Positions 1 to 7,370 of a stretch of 14,582 bases of DNA are shown in pieces. Position 1 is the stretch's first letter; every line of letters begins with the position of its first letter. The translations under genes were made by a program, and so were the position numbers. Source of the DNA: Chthonomonas sp. UBA2387 (GTDB lineage: Bacteria > Armatimonadota > Fimbriimonadia > Fimbriimonadales > Fimbriimonadaceae). The notes under the pieces are model-generated. The model worked only from the letters and a program-made list of their open reading frames with translations. It was not told where the DNA came from and ran no database searches. The stretch covers positions 1-14,582 of the forward strand of contig DDSP01000023.1 in NCBI GenBank assembly GCA_002343445.1, read 5' to 3'.

Positions 1-87
1 CGTCTGGCGCCTCTGGCGGCGTCGGCTTCGTTGACGCGCGGCTCGTCCCCGATCGACGTTTCCACCCTGCGCTCCCTGACCCAGTGA
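1..87 (+). CDS. C-terminal end of an upstream gene (partial, unidentified)
   Basis: The first frame is open from the window edge to a TGA at 85-87 and encodes 28 residues ending IDVSTLRSLTQ. Its third codon positions are almost all G or C, as in the confirmed genes of this window. The competing frame that stays open to about base 154 has much weaker third-position bias. The gene would end about 100 bases before the convergent pseudouridine synthase gene. The fragment is too short to name a family, and chance openness in GC-rich DNA cannot be excluded. Confidence 0.45.
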   Translation, partial: RLAPLAASASLTRGSSPIDVSTLRSLTQ

Positions 88-152
88 GAGCGTCGGCAGG
101 TTGTCCCCCTATTCCGTCGTTCTTCTTCCATCTTCCCAAACTTGGAGGGATG

Positions 153-173
153 TGAATCGTGAACCGTGAACTC
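153..173. repeat. Three tandem 7-base units (GTGAAYC-like)
   Basis: GTGAATC, GTGAACC and GTGAACT follow each other without a gap in the noncoding stretch between the upstream partial gene and the rluD stop codon. The rest of 88-185 shows no clear hairpin with a T tract on either strand. The repeat may be a chance microsatellite. Confidence 0.3.
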
Positions 174-185
174 AGCCGACGCGAA

Positions 186-1088
186 TCACCAGACTTCAAG
201 GTCGGCCCGACTCAAGAAGGCAGAGCCAAGGAAGTCCTCGGGAGGCGGGGCGAAGAACACGACTCGTTCGCCGCTCGCGGGGTGGTCGAAGGCCAACAAG
301 GCGGCGTGCAATTGCATGGGGCAACTCTGAAACTCGGGTGGCGCGTACAGGTGGTCGCCCAACACGGAATGCCCGATCCCGGCCAGATGCACGCGGATCT
401 GATGGGTCCGGCCCGTTTCCAACCGGCACGCCACCACGGTGCCCGAGTCGCAGCGCCCGAGTCGCTTGACGTGGGTCACGGCAGGCTTGCCGTCCGCCAC
501 CACGGCCATCTTGATCGGGCTGTTCGGGCTGCGCCCGATCGGAGCGTCCACGGTGAGTCGTTCGCGTTGAAGGTCGCCGCGAACCACGGCCGCGTAGCGT
601 CGCTCGGCCGTCTTGGAAGAGAACTGTTTGGCCAAGGCGAAGTGTGCCACGTCGTTCTTGGCCACCACCATCAGGCCCGTCGTGTCCTTGTCCAAGCGGT
701 GCACGATGCCCGGACGCCACCCGCCCGCCGCGCGCGAAAGACCGTGGGGTCGCGCCAGCAGGCCGTTGACCAACGTCGGCGCCTTCTGAGAGGGCGCGGG
801 GTGCACGGCCAGCCCGCGAGGCTTGTTCAGCACCAGAACGTCCTCGTCCTCGAACAGGACGTCCAACTCCATGGGGACGGGATCGTCGTCATGAGGTGGC
901 GTTGTCGGAATCTCGCCGACTTCGACGACGTCGCCGGGCTGCAACTTGAAGGCAGGGAGGCGCGATGCGCCGTTCACCGTGGCTCCCTCCTCGTCCAGCA
1001 GCTTCTTGATCTTGGTTCGGCTGTGTTGGGGGAGCATGCGCGCCAAGAACTTGTCGAGACGCTCGATCGCGTCGGCCTCGAAGCGCAT
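186..1088 (-). CDS. rluD: RluD-type 23S rRNA pseudouridine synthase (RluA family)
   Basis: This 300-residue protein is a full-length RluA-family pseudouridine synthase. Residues 1-60 form an S4-type RNA-binding domain (DKFLARMLPQHSRTKIKKLL, then VNG and LQPGDVV). The catalytic domain follows, with the family signature HRLDKDTTGL at 130-139, so D133 is the predicted nucleophile. Other family motifs seen are VLNKPRGLAVHP, the RRYAAVVRG strand and RTHQIRVHLAGIGHSVLGDHLY. RluD of E. coli modifies helix 69 of 23S rRNA, while paralogues use other uridines, so the exact site is inferred. The ATG lies 6 bases after a TACAAT box, with no Shine-Dalgarno sequence, which suggests a leaderless mRNA. The gene diverges from the lipoprotein gene, with 32 bases between the start codons. 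Confidence 0.95.
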   Translation of the reverse strand: MRFEADAIERLDKFLARMLPQHSRTKIKKLLDEEGATVNGASRLPAFKLQPGDVVEVGEIPTTPPHDDDPVPMELDVLFEDEDVLVLNKPRGLAVHPAPSQKAPTLVNGLLARPHGLSRAAGGWRPGIVHRLDKDTTGLMVVAKNDVAHFALAKQFSSKTAERRYAAVVRGDLQRERLTVDAPIGRSPNSPIKMAVVADGKPAVTHVKRLGRCDSGTVVACRLETGRTHQIRVHLAGIGHSVLGDHLYAPPEFQSCPMQLHAALLAFDHPASGERVVFFAPPPEDFLGSAFLSRADLEVW

Positions 1089-1094
1089 GACCGT

Positions 1095-1100
1095 ATTGTA
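1095..1100 (-). promoter_or_regulatory. -10 box for rluD, leaderless arrangement
   Basis: On the minus strand TACAAT is followed by six bases and then the rluD ATG. Transcription would therefore start at or next to the A of the start codon. A weak -35-like CATTGT lies 17 bases further upstream. TANNNT boxes just ahead of start codons are a known mark of leaderless genes. The box overlaps a possible TATCTT -10 on the plus strand (1099-1104) for the lipoprotein gene. Confidence 0.45.
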
Positions 1101-1120
1101 TCTTGAGGTTCAATCCGACA

Positions 1121-1642
1121 ATGAAGGCGATGTCGCGTTACCTTGCTCTTGGTTTGGCTCTGTTCGGTCTCTCGATCGGTCTCGTCGGTTGCGGCCAGGG
1201 CGGCGACGCCAAGCCCGAGACAGCCACGTCGGGCGAGAAGCCAACCGCCGAGGCCACCGAGCCGACGCCGGCGCCCAAGCCCGTCGAACCGCTCGCCGAG
1301 CCGCCCAAGCCGGTCGAAAAGACGCCAGACGCCATCAAGCCCGTCGGCACGATGGACGGCCTGGAGCTCAACGACTACCCCGGCGCGAAGGCCCAGGGCA
1401 AGGGCAACAAGGCTGTGACCGCCACCACCGAGGACTTCACGTTCAACTTCACAACCTCGGACCCGCCCGCAAAGGTCGTCGAGTTCTACAAGCCGCAGAT
1501 CACGGTCGAAGACAGCTACGCCGACGAAGCCACGGGTTTCGTGTTCGGCAAGACCAAGTCGGGCTATGAGGCGACCGTGAACGCTGCCGTGATGGATGGT
1601 ACGACCCAAATCACGATCGTCGTCGTGAAGCCCAAGGCCTGA
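1121..1642 (+). CDS. Predicted lipoprotein with Pro/Glu-rich linker and small C-terminal domain
   Basis: This is a 173-residue protein of unknown function. It has a lipoprotein signal: basic start (MKAMSR), hydrophobic stretch 7-22 and lipobox LVGC with C24 as the acylation site. Residues about 27-75 are a low-complexity spacer rich in Pro, Glu, Lys and Ala. The C-terminal part (about 78-173) looks like one compact alpha/beta domain, with ELNDYPGAKAQG, a FTFNFTTSDPPAKVVEFYK segment and a final TQITIVVVKPKA strand. Similar YPGA/FxTSDxPxKVVxFYK segments recur in uncharacterised bacterial lipoproteins, as far as I recall. The ATG at 1121 is chosen because GAGG lies 12 bases upstream. A TTG at 1103 and an ATG at 1130 are alternatives. 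It lies 128 bases before pilB in the same direction and could be a pilus accessory protein, which is only inference. Confidence 0.85.
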   Translation: MKAMSRYLALGLALFGLSIGLVGCGQGGDAKPETATSGEKPTAEATEPTPAPKPVEPLAEPPKPVEKTPDAIKPVGTMDGLELNDYPGAKAQGKGNKAVTATTEDFTFNFTTSDPPAKVVEFYKPQITVEDSYADEATGFVFGKTKSGYEATVNAAVMDGTTQITIVVVKPKA

Positions 1643-1720
1643 CGCGAAGGGCGAGTCGCCAAACCGTGGTTTCTACCAGCAACCGGCTGGAACATCTACC
1701 CCGATGATTGAACCGTACTC

Positions 1721-1752
1721 GCCCACCCCGGCTCCCACGGTCGGGGTAGGGC
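1721..1752 (+). other. Inverted repeat just upstream of pilB
   Basis: GCCC-A-CCCCG (1721-1730) can pair with CGGGG-TA-GGGC (1742-1752) across an 11-base loop, giving nine G-C pairs with a small internal loop. It ends 18 bases before the pilB ATG. No T tract follows, so it is not a standard intrinsic terminator. It could be a leader structure or an operator. A second small hairpin (CCAGC/GCTGG, 1676-1690) lies upstream. No convincing pilB promoter is visible in 1643-1770. Confidence 0.35.
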
Positions 1753-1770
1753 GGGCGCGCGGACCCGGAA

Positions 1771-3495
1771 ATGGCTGGACTGCTCACTCCCAATCAGACC
1801 CTGAACCGACTCTCCGCCCGGCTGGGCGAGATCTTGGTCGCCGACGGCGTGCTCAACGAGAACCAATTGAGCCATGCGCTCGAAGTCCGAGAGAAGACCG
1901 GCACGTTCCTGGGAGAGGCGCTCGTCGCGCTGGGCTATGTGCCGTCCAGCACTTTGGGGCGCTACCTGCAACTGACGATGGGCTTTCCCTATGTGGAGCT
2001 CTCGGAGATCCAGGTGGATCTCGATCTTGCTCGACGAATCCCCGAGAAGACGGCGCGACAGAACCTCGCTTTGCCCTTCGAAGAGCGCGACGACGAGGTG
2101 CTCGTCGCCATGGCCGACCCGCTCAACCTGGCCACCGTGGACGAGATCTCGGGGATCATGGGTCGTCGCGTCGTGCCGTTCTTGGCGTTCTCCGCTGACC
2201 TGCTGGACGCGATCAACCGAACCTTCGATGTTCGACACAAGGCGCAGTCCGCTCTTGCGAACATCGATATGGGACCGGCCGGCGAGGCCGAGCCGACCAT
2301 TGACGAGCTGATGGATCTGGGCGAAGAGGCCCCCATCGTTCGGCTGGTCAACAGCATCGTGCAGGGCGCGATCTCGAGCGGTGCGAGCGACATCCACATC
2401 GAGCCGCACGAGAACACGATCCGCGTGCGCTACCGCATGGACGGCATCATGGTGGACCAGACCACCCTGCCGCGCCACCACTTGGCCGCGATGTGCTCCC
2501 GCATCAAGATCATGGGGCACATGAACATCGCCGAGCGGCGACGCCCGCAGGACGGTCGCTTCTCGATCAAGGACGACTCGGGCCTCGAATACGACCTGCG
2601 CGTGAGCATCATGCCCACCATCTTCGGCGAGAAGATCGTCATGCGCGTCTTGGAGAAGACGGGCTCGATGGCCTCGCTGGAACGCGTCGGCTTCTATCCG
2701 CACCAGAAGGACGTCTTCGAGCGATTCATCAATCGTCCACACGGCATCGTGTTGGTCACGGGTCCCACGGGCTCGGGTAAGTCCACCACGCTCTACGGCG
2801 CACTGCAGACCATCAACGACTCGACGAAGAACATCAACACGATCGAGGACCCGGTCGAGTATCAACTCGACACGGTCAACCAGGTTCAAGTCAACGCCAA
2901 GATCGGCGTGACGTTTGCCGCCGGTCTGCGGACTCTGGTCCGACAAGACCCCGACGTTATCATGGTCGGCGAAATCCGCGACTACGAAACGGCCGAGATC
3001 GCCATTCAAGCCGCCCTCACGGGCCACTTGGTGCTGAGCACGCTGCACACGAACGATGCTCCCGGCGCGTTGGTCCGACTCCAGAACATGGGTGTCGAGC
3101 CCTTCCTCGTGAGTTCGGCGATCTTGGGCGTGGTCGGCCAGCGCCTGGTCCGAACGATCTGCCCCTTCTGCGTCGAGACCTACGAGCCCTCGGAGAAGGT
3201 CATCGAGACGCTCGGGCTCCCCATGGTGGATGGCAAGCCGCCGCAGCTTGCGCGAGGCAAGGGGTGCTCGCGGTGCGGGAACCGTGGACTCAAGGGTCGG
3301 ACCGGTGTCTACGAGGTCATGCCCATCACGCAAAACCTGCGAGACATGGTGTTGGCGAAGGCTTCGGGTGCCGATCTTAAGAGACAGGCCATCGCCGACG
3401 GAATGCAGACCATGTACGACATCGGCGTGCAGAAGGTGATGGACCGCATCACGACGCCGGAAGAAGTCATCCGCGTGCTGATGACCGAAGACTGA
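1771..3495 (+). CDS. pilB: Type IV pilus assembly / type II secretion ATPase (PilB/GspE)
   Basis: At 574 residues this is a full-length hexameric secretion ATPase that powers pilin polymerisation from the cytoplasm. The N-terminal part (about 17-150) matches the MshEN fold, with two half-motifs, RLGEILVADGVLNENQLSHAL and LGEALVALGYV; in some family members this fold binds cyclic di-GMP. The ATPase core carries Walker A GPTGSGKST (331-339), Asp box INTIEDPVEYQ, Walker B region DPDVIMVGEIRD (393-404, E401) and His box TGHLVLSTLHTNDA (H419, H426). Zinc-binding pairs C464/C467 and C499/C502 are intact, as in PilB and GspE and unlike PilT. The gene precedes pilC by 17 bases, so the two are probably co-transcribed. 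The start has no strong Shine-Dalgarno sequence. Confidence 0.97.
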   Translation: MAGLLTPNQTLNRLSARLGEILVADGVLNENQLSHALEVREKTGTFLGEALVALGYVPSSTLGRYLQLTMGFPYVELSEIQVDLDLARRIPEKTARQNLALPFEERDDEVLVAMADPLNLATVDEISGIMGRRVVPFLAFSADLLDAINRTFDVRHKAQSALANIDMGPAGEAEPTIDELMDLGEEAPIVRLVNSIVQGAISSGASDIHIEPHENTIRVRYRMDGIMVDQTTLPRHHLAAMCSRIKIMGHMNIAERRRPQDGRFSIKDDSGLEYDLRVSIMPTIFGEKIVMRVLEKTGSMASLERVGFYPHQKDVFERFINRPHGIVLVTGPTGSGKSTTLYGALQTINDSTKNINTIEDPVEYQLDTVNQVQVNAKIGVTFAAGLRTLVRQDPDVIMVGEIRDYETAEIAIQAALTGHLVLSTLHTNDAPGALVRLQNMGVEPFLVSSAILGVVGQRLVRTICPFCVETYEPSEKVIETLGLPMVDGKPPQLARGKGCSRCGNRGLKGRTGVYEVMPITQNLRDMVLAKASGADLKRQAIADGMQTMYDIGVQKVMDRITTPEEVIRVLMTED

Positions 3496-3512
3496 ATCTG
3501 ATCGAGACACCC

Positions 3513-4742
3513 ATGGCCATCTATCGCTACAACGCACGAGACAAGCAAGGCAAAGTTGCTTCGGGTATCCAGATCGCGGACTCGGTCTCCGAACTCCGCG
3601 AGGCCCTTCGCAACAGCGACCTGTATCTGACGAAGTACACGATCCAGGGCGGGACGTCTTCCGAGAGCAAGAAGCTCTCGGAGCTCCAGATCGGTCCGGC
3701 CAAGAAGCCCAAGCTCGGCGACATGGTGGTCATGTCTCGCCAGTTCGCGACCCTCGTCCGCGCCGGCCTCAACATCACCGAAGCCCTGCACACGATCGCC
3801 GCCCAGACGCCCCAGCCCATGCTGGCCGACGCCTTGCGTCAGGTTCGTGCGGACGTGGTGGCGGGTTCGTCGCTGGCCGAATCCATGCGCAAGCACCCCA
3901 AGGTGTTCAACGAGTTGTACGTTGCGCTCGTCGAAGCCGGCGAGGCGGGTGGAACGCTCGATCAGACGCTAGAAACCGCTGCCGACCAGTTCGACCGAGA
4001 CGCGGAACTGCGCGAGCAGGTCAAGTCGGCGCTCACCTATCCGACTTTGGTCTTGGTCGCCTCGGCTGGGGTCGTCGCGTTCATGCTGGTGTTCATCGTG
4101 CCTTCGTTCAAGAAGGTCTACGATCAGTTCAACGCCAAGCTGCCGCCGATCACCCAAGTCCTCGTTTGGCTGAGCGACCTCATCGTGCACCGTAGCTGGA
4201 TCGTCATCACGGTGATGGTGGCTGGGGGCTATGCTTTCAAAAAGTACATCGACACGCCAGCGGGCCGGTTGTTCTTCGATGGCATGAAGCTGAAGATCCC
4301 CATGTTTGGTCCGCTGATGCGAAAGATCGCCGTAGCGCGGTTCACGCAAACCTGGGCGGGCTTGCAGCGGGGCGGACTCCAGATCCTGCGCGCCTTGGAC
4401 GTGTCGTCCAAGACCAGCGGCAACGTGGTCATCCGCAACTCGATCATGTCCGCCCAGGAGCAGATCAAGGAAGGCGCGAACCTTTCGGGCGTCATTGATT
4501 CGACGGGCCAGTTCCCGCCAATGGTCATTCAGATGGTCGCGGCCGGCGAGCAGTCGGGCAACTTGGACGAGATGCTTGAGGAGATCGCGCGCTTCTACCG
4601 CCGGGACATCGACTACTCGGTGCAGAAGATGACGCGCTTGATCGAGCCTTTGATGACCATGGTCGTCGGCGGCATCGTGCTGTTCATTCTGCTCGCTCTG
4701 TATATGCCGGTCTTCAACTTGACCAACGTCATGAGGAAGTAG
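3513..4742 (+). CDS. pilC: Inner-membrane platform protein PilC/GspF
   Basis: This 409-residue protein is the polytopic platform that couples the PilB motor to pilin addition. It has the usual tandem T2SSF domains (about 74-197 and 275-399). The duplicated signature is visible as AGEAGGTLDQTLETAADQF (142-160) and AGEQSGNLDEMLEEIARFY (344-362). Membrane segments are at about 177-198, 228-243 and 378-400. The N-terminus (MAIYRYNARDKQGKVASGIQIAD) is typical of the family, and the length is normal. It starts 17 bases after pilB. No pilT gene lies between pilB and pilC, although many type IVa loci place it there. A 179-base gap with a strong inverted repeat separates it from the minor-pilin operon. 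Confidence 0.97.
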   Translation: MAIYRYNARDKQGKVASGIQIADSVSELREALRNSDLYLTKYTIQGGTSSESKKLSELQIGPAKKPKLGDMVVMSRQFATLVRAGLNITEALHTIAAQTPQPMLADALRQVRADVVAGSSLAESMRKHPKVFNELYVALVEAGEAGGTLDQTLETAADQFDRDAELREQVKSALTYPTLVLVASAGVVAFMLVFIVPSFKKVYDQFNAKLPPITQVLVWLSDLIVHRSWIVITVMVAGGYAFKKYIDTPAGRLFFDGMKLKIPMFGPLMRKIAVARFTQTWAGLQRGGLQILRALDVSSKTSGNVVIRNSIMSAQEQIKEGANLSGVIDSTGQFPPMVIQMVAAGEQSGNLDEMLEEIARFYRRDIDYSVQKMTRLIEPLMTMVVGGIVLFILLALYMPVFNLTNVMRK

Positions 4743-4841
4743 GGTTACTCCGGCGAGTCGTCGAGGAAGCTGGCAATCCTATGAGGGTTTGACTAGCGAC
4801 CAAGCAAGAATACCGGTTCCACTATCCGCGCATTGGGAACC

Positions 4842-4892
4842 TAGGAGAATTCTCAGTGCGGTCGTTGGCCGGTCTCTCCGAGAATTGTCCTA
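4842..4892 (+). promoter_or_regulatory. Strong inverted repeat in the leader of the minor-pilin operon
   Basis: TAGGAGAATTCTC (4842-4854) pairs with GAGAATTGTCCTA (4880-4892) at 12 of 13 positions across a 25-base loop. The left arm also contains the perfect palindrome GAGAATTCTC. The structure ends 29 bases before the ATG at 4922, whose own GGAG is at 4908-4911. It could be an RNA hairpin tuning read-through from pilBC, or a pair of operator half-sites. No T tract follows it. A TTGACT at 4789-4794 could be a -35 element, but no good -10 box follows at the right distance. Confidence 0.5.
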
Positions 4893-4921
4893 CACCGCAA
4901 CGTGTTTGGAGAACGATTCGC

Positions 4922-6325
4922 ATGACTCGAACAGACGTCCCGCCCCGCGTTCATAACGGAGGTGCATTGATCCCCGCGCTTACCTTCGCAAGCGTCACGA
5001 CCCTCGTGATCGCAGGGGTAGGCACGCTGATTCTGTCCCACTCGAACCGAGCGAGGGTCGAAGCGGCCCACTCGAAGGCCATCCACCTGGCCGAGGCGGG
5101 CATCAACTACGAAATCGACTGGGCCTCGCTCGACCCGAACAACGAGGATCAGCCCCATCACGTCGTGCCTTCACTTGGCCAATCGGGAATCAAGGCCGTG
5201 GCCGTCGGCAAAGGCAAGTTCGAGGTCGGGATCGTCGCCGAGGATGGCAGCCCATGGAAGGCTGGCAATCCCATGAAGGTGATCTCAACCGGCACCTACG
5301 GCGGCGTCAGCCGCACGATCGAAGCAGTCGGCCGTCCCCAGAGCGTCTTCGGCGGAATGTACTCGCAACACAACTTTGCAGTGTTCGGACTCAAGGAAGT
5401 CCGTATGAATGGCGCGACCAACAGGATCGAAGGCAATCTGGGAACGAACGGTTCGGTCGATTTCAACCCGAGCCGAAGTTCGATGGTCACCGGAGACATC
5501 GTGTTCTTTGGCTGCAACACAAACATCTCGGGTTCAAACGTATACAAGGAATCGAGCCCGAAGGCGCTGCCTACAGTTTCGGAACTGGCCGCACAGCGGT
5601 TCAGCGGAGGCTTGACCTACCTCAAGGCCAACAACGACAACGCCAACTTGAAGAAGTTCAACCCGAGCCTCCTGAACTACCTTCTCACCAACCTTGTGGG
5701 CGCAGGATTCACCAAGTCGACTTGGACCCTGACCAACAACAGCTTCAACACCCTTCTGCCGGATTTGCACGCAGGGGATAAGCCCAAGAAGAGCGGCGGC
5801 TACCGGTACAACACCGACTCGGACGGCCTTTACGGGAAGAAGGTCCTGATTATGCCGCCGGGCAATTACTACTTCGAGTCGGTGTCGGTGACATCGGGAA
5901 CGGCGGCCATTCTCGTGGACAACTCCCAGGGGCCCGTGAACATCTGGATCGGCGGCAGCGGCACGACAGGGGACTCTCTCAACTGCACGGTCATTCTCAC
6001 CGACCCCGACCCCAGCACCTTCCGCATCTACTATGGCAAGAAGGCGAATCTCTCGGTGAACGGCACGACTTGGCTGCCCGGCGTCATCTACGCCGTGGAC
6101 GACAGCAAGACCAGCAGTGTGACGATGTCTGGCAATACCACCATCTACGGTTCCGTGTTTGCATGGTATGTGAGACTCAACGGCACAAACACGATCGAAC
6201 ATCCGGGCCCCGGCTCGTCGATCGGCTACCACGGCGACCCCGTCGTTGGCTACAGCTATGGCAGACAATGGCGCGAAGTGAACGCGCAAGGAGAATCGGT
6301 GTTTCCCGATGGCACGAAGTACTAG
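4922..6325 (+). CDS. Large PilX/GspK-like minor pilin with beta-rich surface domain
   Basis: This 467-residue protein starts with a prepilin-like N-terminus. A short leader ends at NG (12-13), followed by GALIPALTFASVTTLVIAG as the membrane helix. Then comes AHSKAIHLAEAGINYEID, which resembles the PilX N-terminal pattern. The +5 position is Pro or Ala, not Glu; lack of Glu5 is typical of GspK-type tip pseudopilins. The body (about 120-467) is rich in Asn, Ser, Thr and Gly, with recurrent short strands (RMNGATNRIEGNLGTNGSV, VTMSGNTTIYGSVFAWYVRLNG) that suggest a beta-solenoid or stacked beta domain. The ATG at 4922 is preferred (GGAG 10 bases upstream). A GTG at 4856 would add 22 residues with poor coding character. 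It overlaps the next gene by 17 bases. A tip or adhesin role is inferred. Confidence 0.85.
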   Translation: MTRTDVPPRVHNGGALIPALTFASVTTLVIAGVGTLILSHSNRARVEAAHSKAIHLAEAGINYEIDWASLDPNNEDQPHHVVPSLGQSGIKAVAVGKGKFEVGIVAEDGSPWKAGNPMKVISTGTYGGVSRTIEAVGRPQSVFGGMYSQHNFAVFGLKEVRMNGATNRIEGNLGTNGSVDFNPSRSSMVTGDIVFFGCNTNISGSNVYKESSPKALPTVSELAAQRFSGGLTYLKANNDNANLKKFNPSLLNYLLTNLVGAGFTKSTWTLTNNSFNTLLPDLHAGDKPKKSGGYRYNTDSDGLYGKKVLIMPPGNYYFESVSVTSGTAAILVDNSQGPVNIWIGGSGTTGDSLNCTVILTDPDPSTFRIYYGKKANLSVNGTTWLPGVIYAVDDSKTSSVTMSGNTTIYGSVFAWYVRLNGTNTIEHPGPGSSIGYHGDPVVGYSYGRQWREVNAQGESVFPDGTKY

Positions 6326-6785
6326 AACAAGATCCAATCGTCGGCGCGGCGCGACGATCATCGAGAACCTCATCGCCGCGGTTATCATGGGCATCGCCCT
6401 GGTTGGCGTGGTCTCGATGTATGGGTTCGTGACCACGACGACGCGGAACAACGACCGCATCGCCATGGCTTACAACCTGGGGCGGGGAGCCACCGAGGAG
6501 ATTCGGCTGCAGGGCTTCGCCTACGCGCCAGAAGGGTCCTCGACGGCGTACTACAACGCCGACGGCGACCCCATCCCGCCTGCCGACCTTCAGACGGTCA
6601 AGCCTGCGTTCTCGGTCACTCGGCTGGTGACCACGACCAACGCCGTCTATCGCACGCACGTCCAATCGGGCCAACAGACCTTGATTGGCGGCACGCGAGA
6701 AGTCACGGTGACGGTCGAGTTCATGGACGCCGAGGGTGAAGACGACTTTGTCATCAAGACCCTGCTCACGGAGAGTGGATCGTGA
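6309..6785 (+). CDS. PilV/GspI-like minor pilin
   Basis: The 158-residue protein is a type IV prepilin. A basic leader (SNRRRG) ends at G14, and processing would give ATIIENLIAAVIMGIALVG with Glu at +5 (E19). That pattern is recognised by prepilin peptidase and held in the inner membrane before assembly. The remaining roughly 120 residues form a small globular head with TREVTVTVEFMDAEGEDDFVIKTLL at the end, fitting PilV/GspI-size minor pilins. The start overlaps the upstream gene by 17 bases; AGGAG at 6289-6293 is its likely ribosome site, although the 15-base spacing is long. The next gene overlaps by 4 bases, so translation is probably coupled. Assignment to PilV rather than another minor pilin rests on length and gene order. 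Confidence 0.85.
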   Translation: MARSTRTRSNRRRGATIIENLIAAVIMGIALVGVVSMYGFVTTTTRNNDRIAMAYNLGRGATEEIRLQGFAYAPEGSSTAYYNADGDPIPPADLQTVKPAFSVTRLVTTTNAVYRTHVQSGQQTLIGGTREVTVTVEFMDAEGEDDFVIKTLLTESGS

Positions 6786-7339
6786 AGAAACAACGTGGCA
6801 CCACCATGATCGAGCTGCTGCTCGCAGCAATGATCTCGCTGATCATCGGCGCGGTGACGATGGTCGCTTTCACCGACAGCGTAACCATGCGGGACGTTTC
6901 CACTGGCCAGAACCGGGCCTTTGCCATGGCGCGAACGGCCGTGGACAGCCTGGCCGACCACCTGCGGAACGCGCAGTCGAACGCGGGCGACGGAGATACG
7001 GCCATCGGCGCCGCGACCAAGACGAGCGTCACCTACTATGGCCTGAACGGGGGCGCCCTTCACCCGGTCACTTACTTCCTCGAAGGGACGCAGCTCAAGA
7101 GGACGGACGCCGAGGGCACGAAGGTCGTCCTGAACCATGTTTCGTCCCTTGAGTTCTCGTACTTCAAGACCGATGATTACACTGCGCCGACATGGAGTCC
7201 GACCACCAACCCGCATGTTCCGACGAGTGCGGAACGCCCGCAACTGGCAGCGGTCGGAATCAAGGCGACCGTCACGGCCGACGGCTATCAGCGCAGCCTG
7301 AAGACATTCGTCAGGTTGCGAAACAGCCCCGCCCAGTGA
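6782..7339 (+). CDS. PilW/GspJ-like minor pilin
   Basis: The 185-residue protein has a very short prepilin leader, MKKQRG, followed by TTMIELLLAAMISLIIGAVTM with Glu at +5 (E11). After the helix come RAFAMARTAVDSLADHLRNAQ and a beta-rich head. That order (hydrophobic helix, Arg-rich amphipathic helix, then DxLRxA) is the usual PilW/GspJ layout. It starts with GTG in a GTGA overlap with the previous stop, with GGAG 8 bases upstream. Such pilins cap or prime the filament with PilV- and PilX-type partners, which matches the gene order here. The gap to the PilM-PilN gene is 31 bases. Confidence 0.85.
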   Translation: MKKQRGTTMIELLLAAMISLIIGAVTMVAFTDSVTMRDVSTGQNRAFAMARTAVDSLADHLRNAQSNAGDGDTAIGAATKTSVTYYGLNGGALHPVTYFLEGTQLKRTDAEGTKVVLNHVSSLEFSYFKTDDYTAPTWSPTTNPHVPTSAERPQLAAVGIKATVTADGYQRSLKTFVRLRNSPAQ

Positions 7340-7370
7340 TCGGGTCGCCTCGCGGCGCGGTCGGTTCGCT

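Noticed and set aside
159..1106. Plus-strand open frame of 315 codons opposite rluD
   Set aside because: Shadow of rluD, whose catalytic and S4 motifs are clear.
1103..1120. TTG at 1103 as lipoprotein start
   Set aside because: It would leave almost no leader and falls within the putative promoter region. The ATG at 1121 gives a standard lipoprotein signal.
1696..3537. Minus-strand open frame of 613 codons opposite pilB
   Set aside because: It mirrors the GC-rich third positions of a certain pilB gene, its translation is rich in His, Asp and Arg without any recognisable domain, and it has no start context. Antisense shadow.
4856..4921. GTG at 4856 as start of the large minor pilin
   Set aside because: It has a good AGGAG, but the extra 22 residues use rarer codons, do not look like a prepilin leader, and the AGGAG lies in an inverted repeat. 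The ATG at 4922 has its own GGAG and gives a plausible leader.
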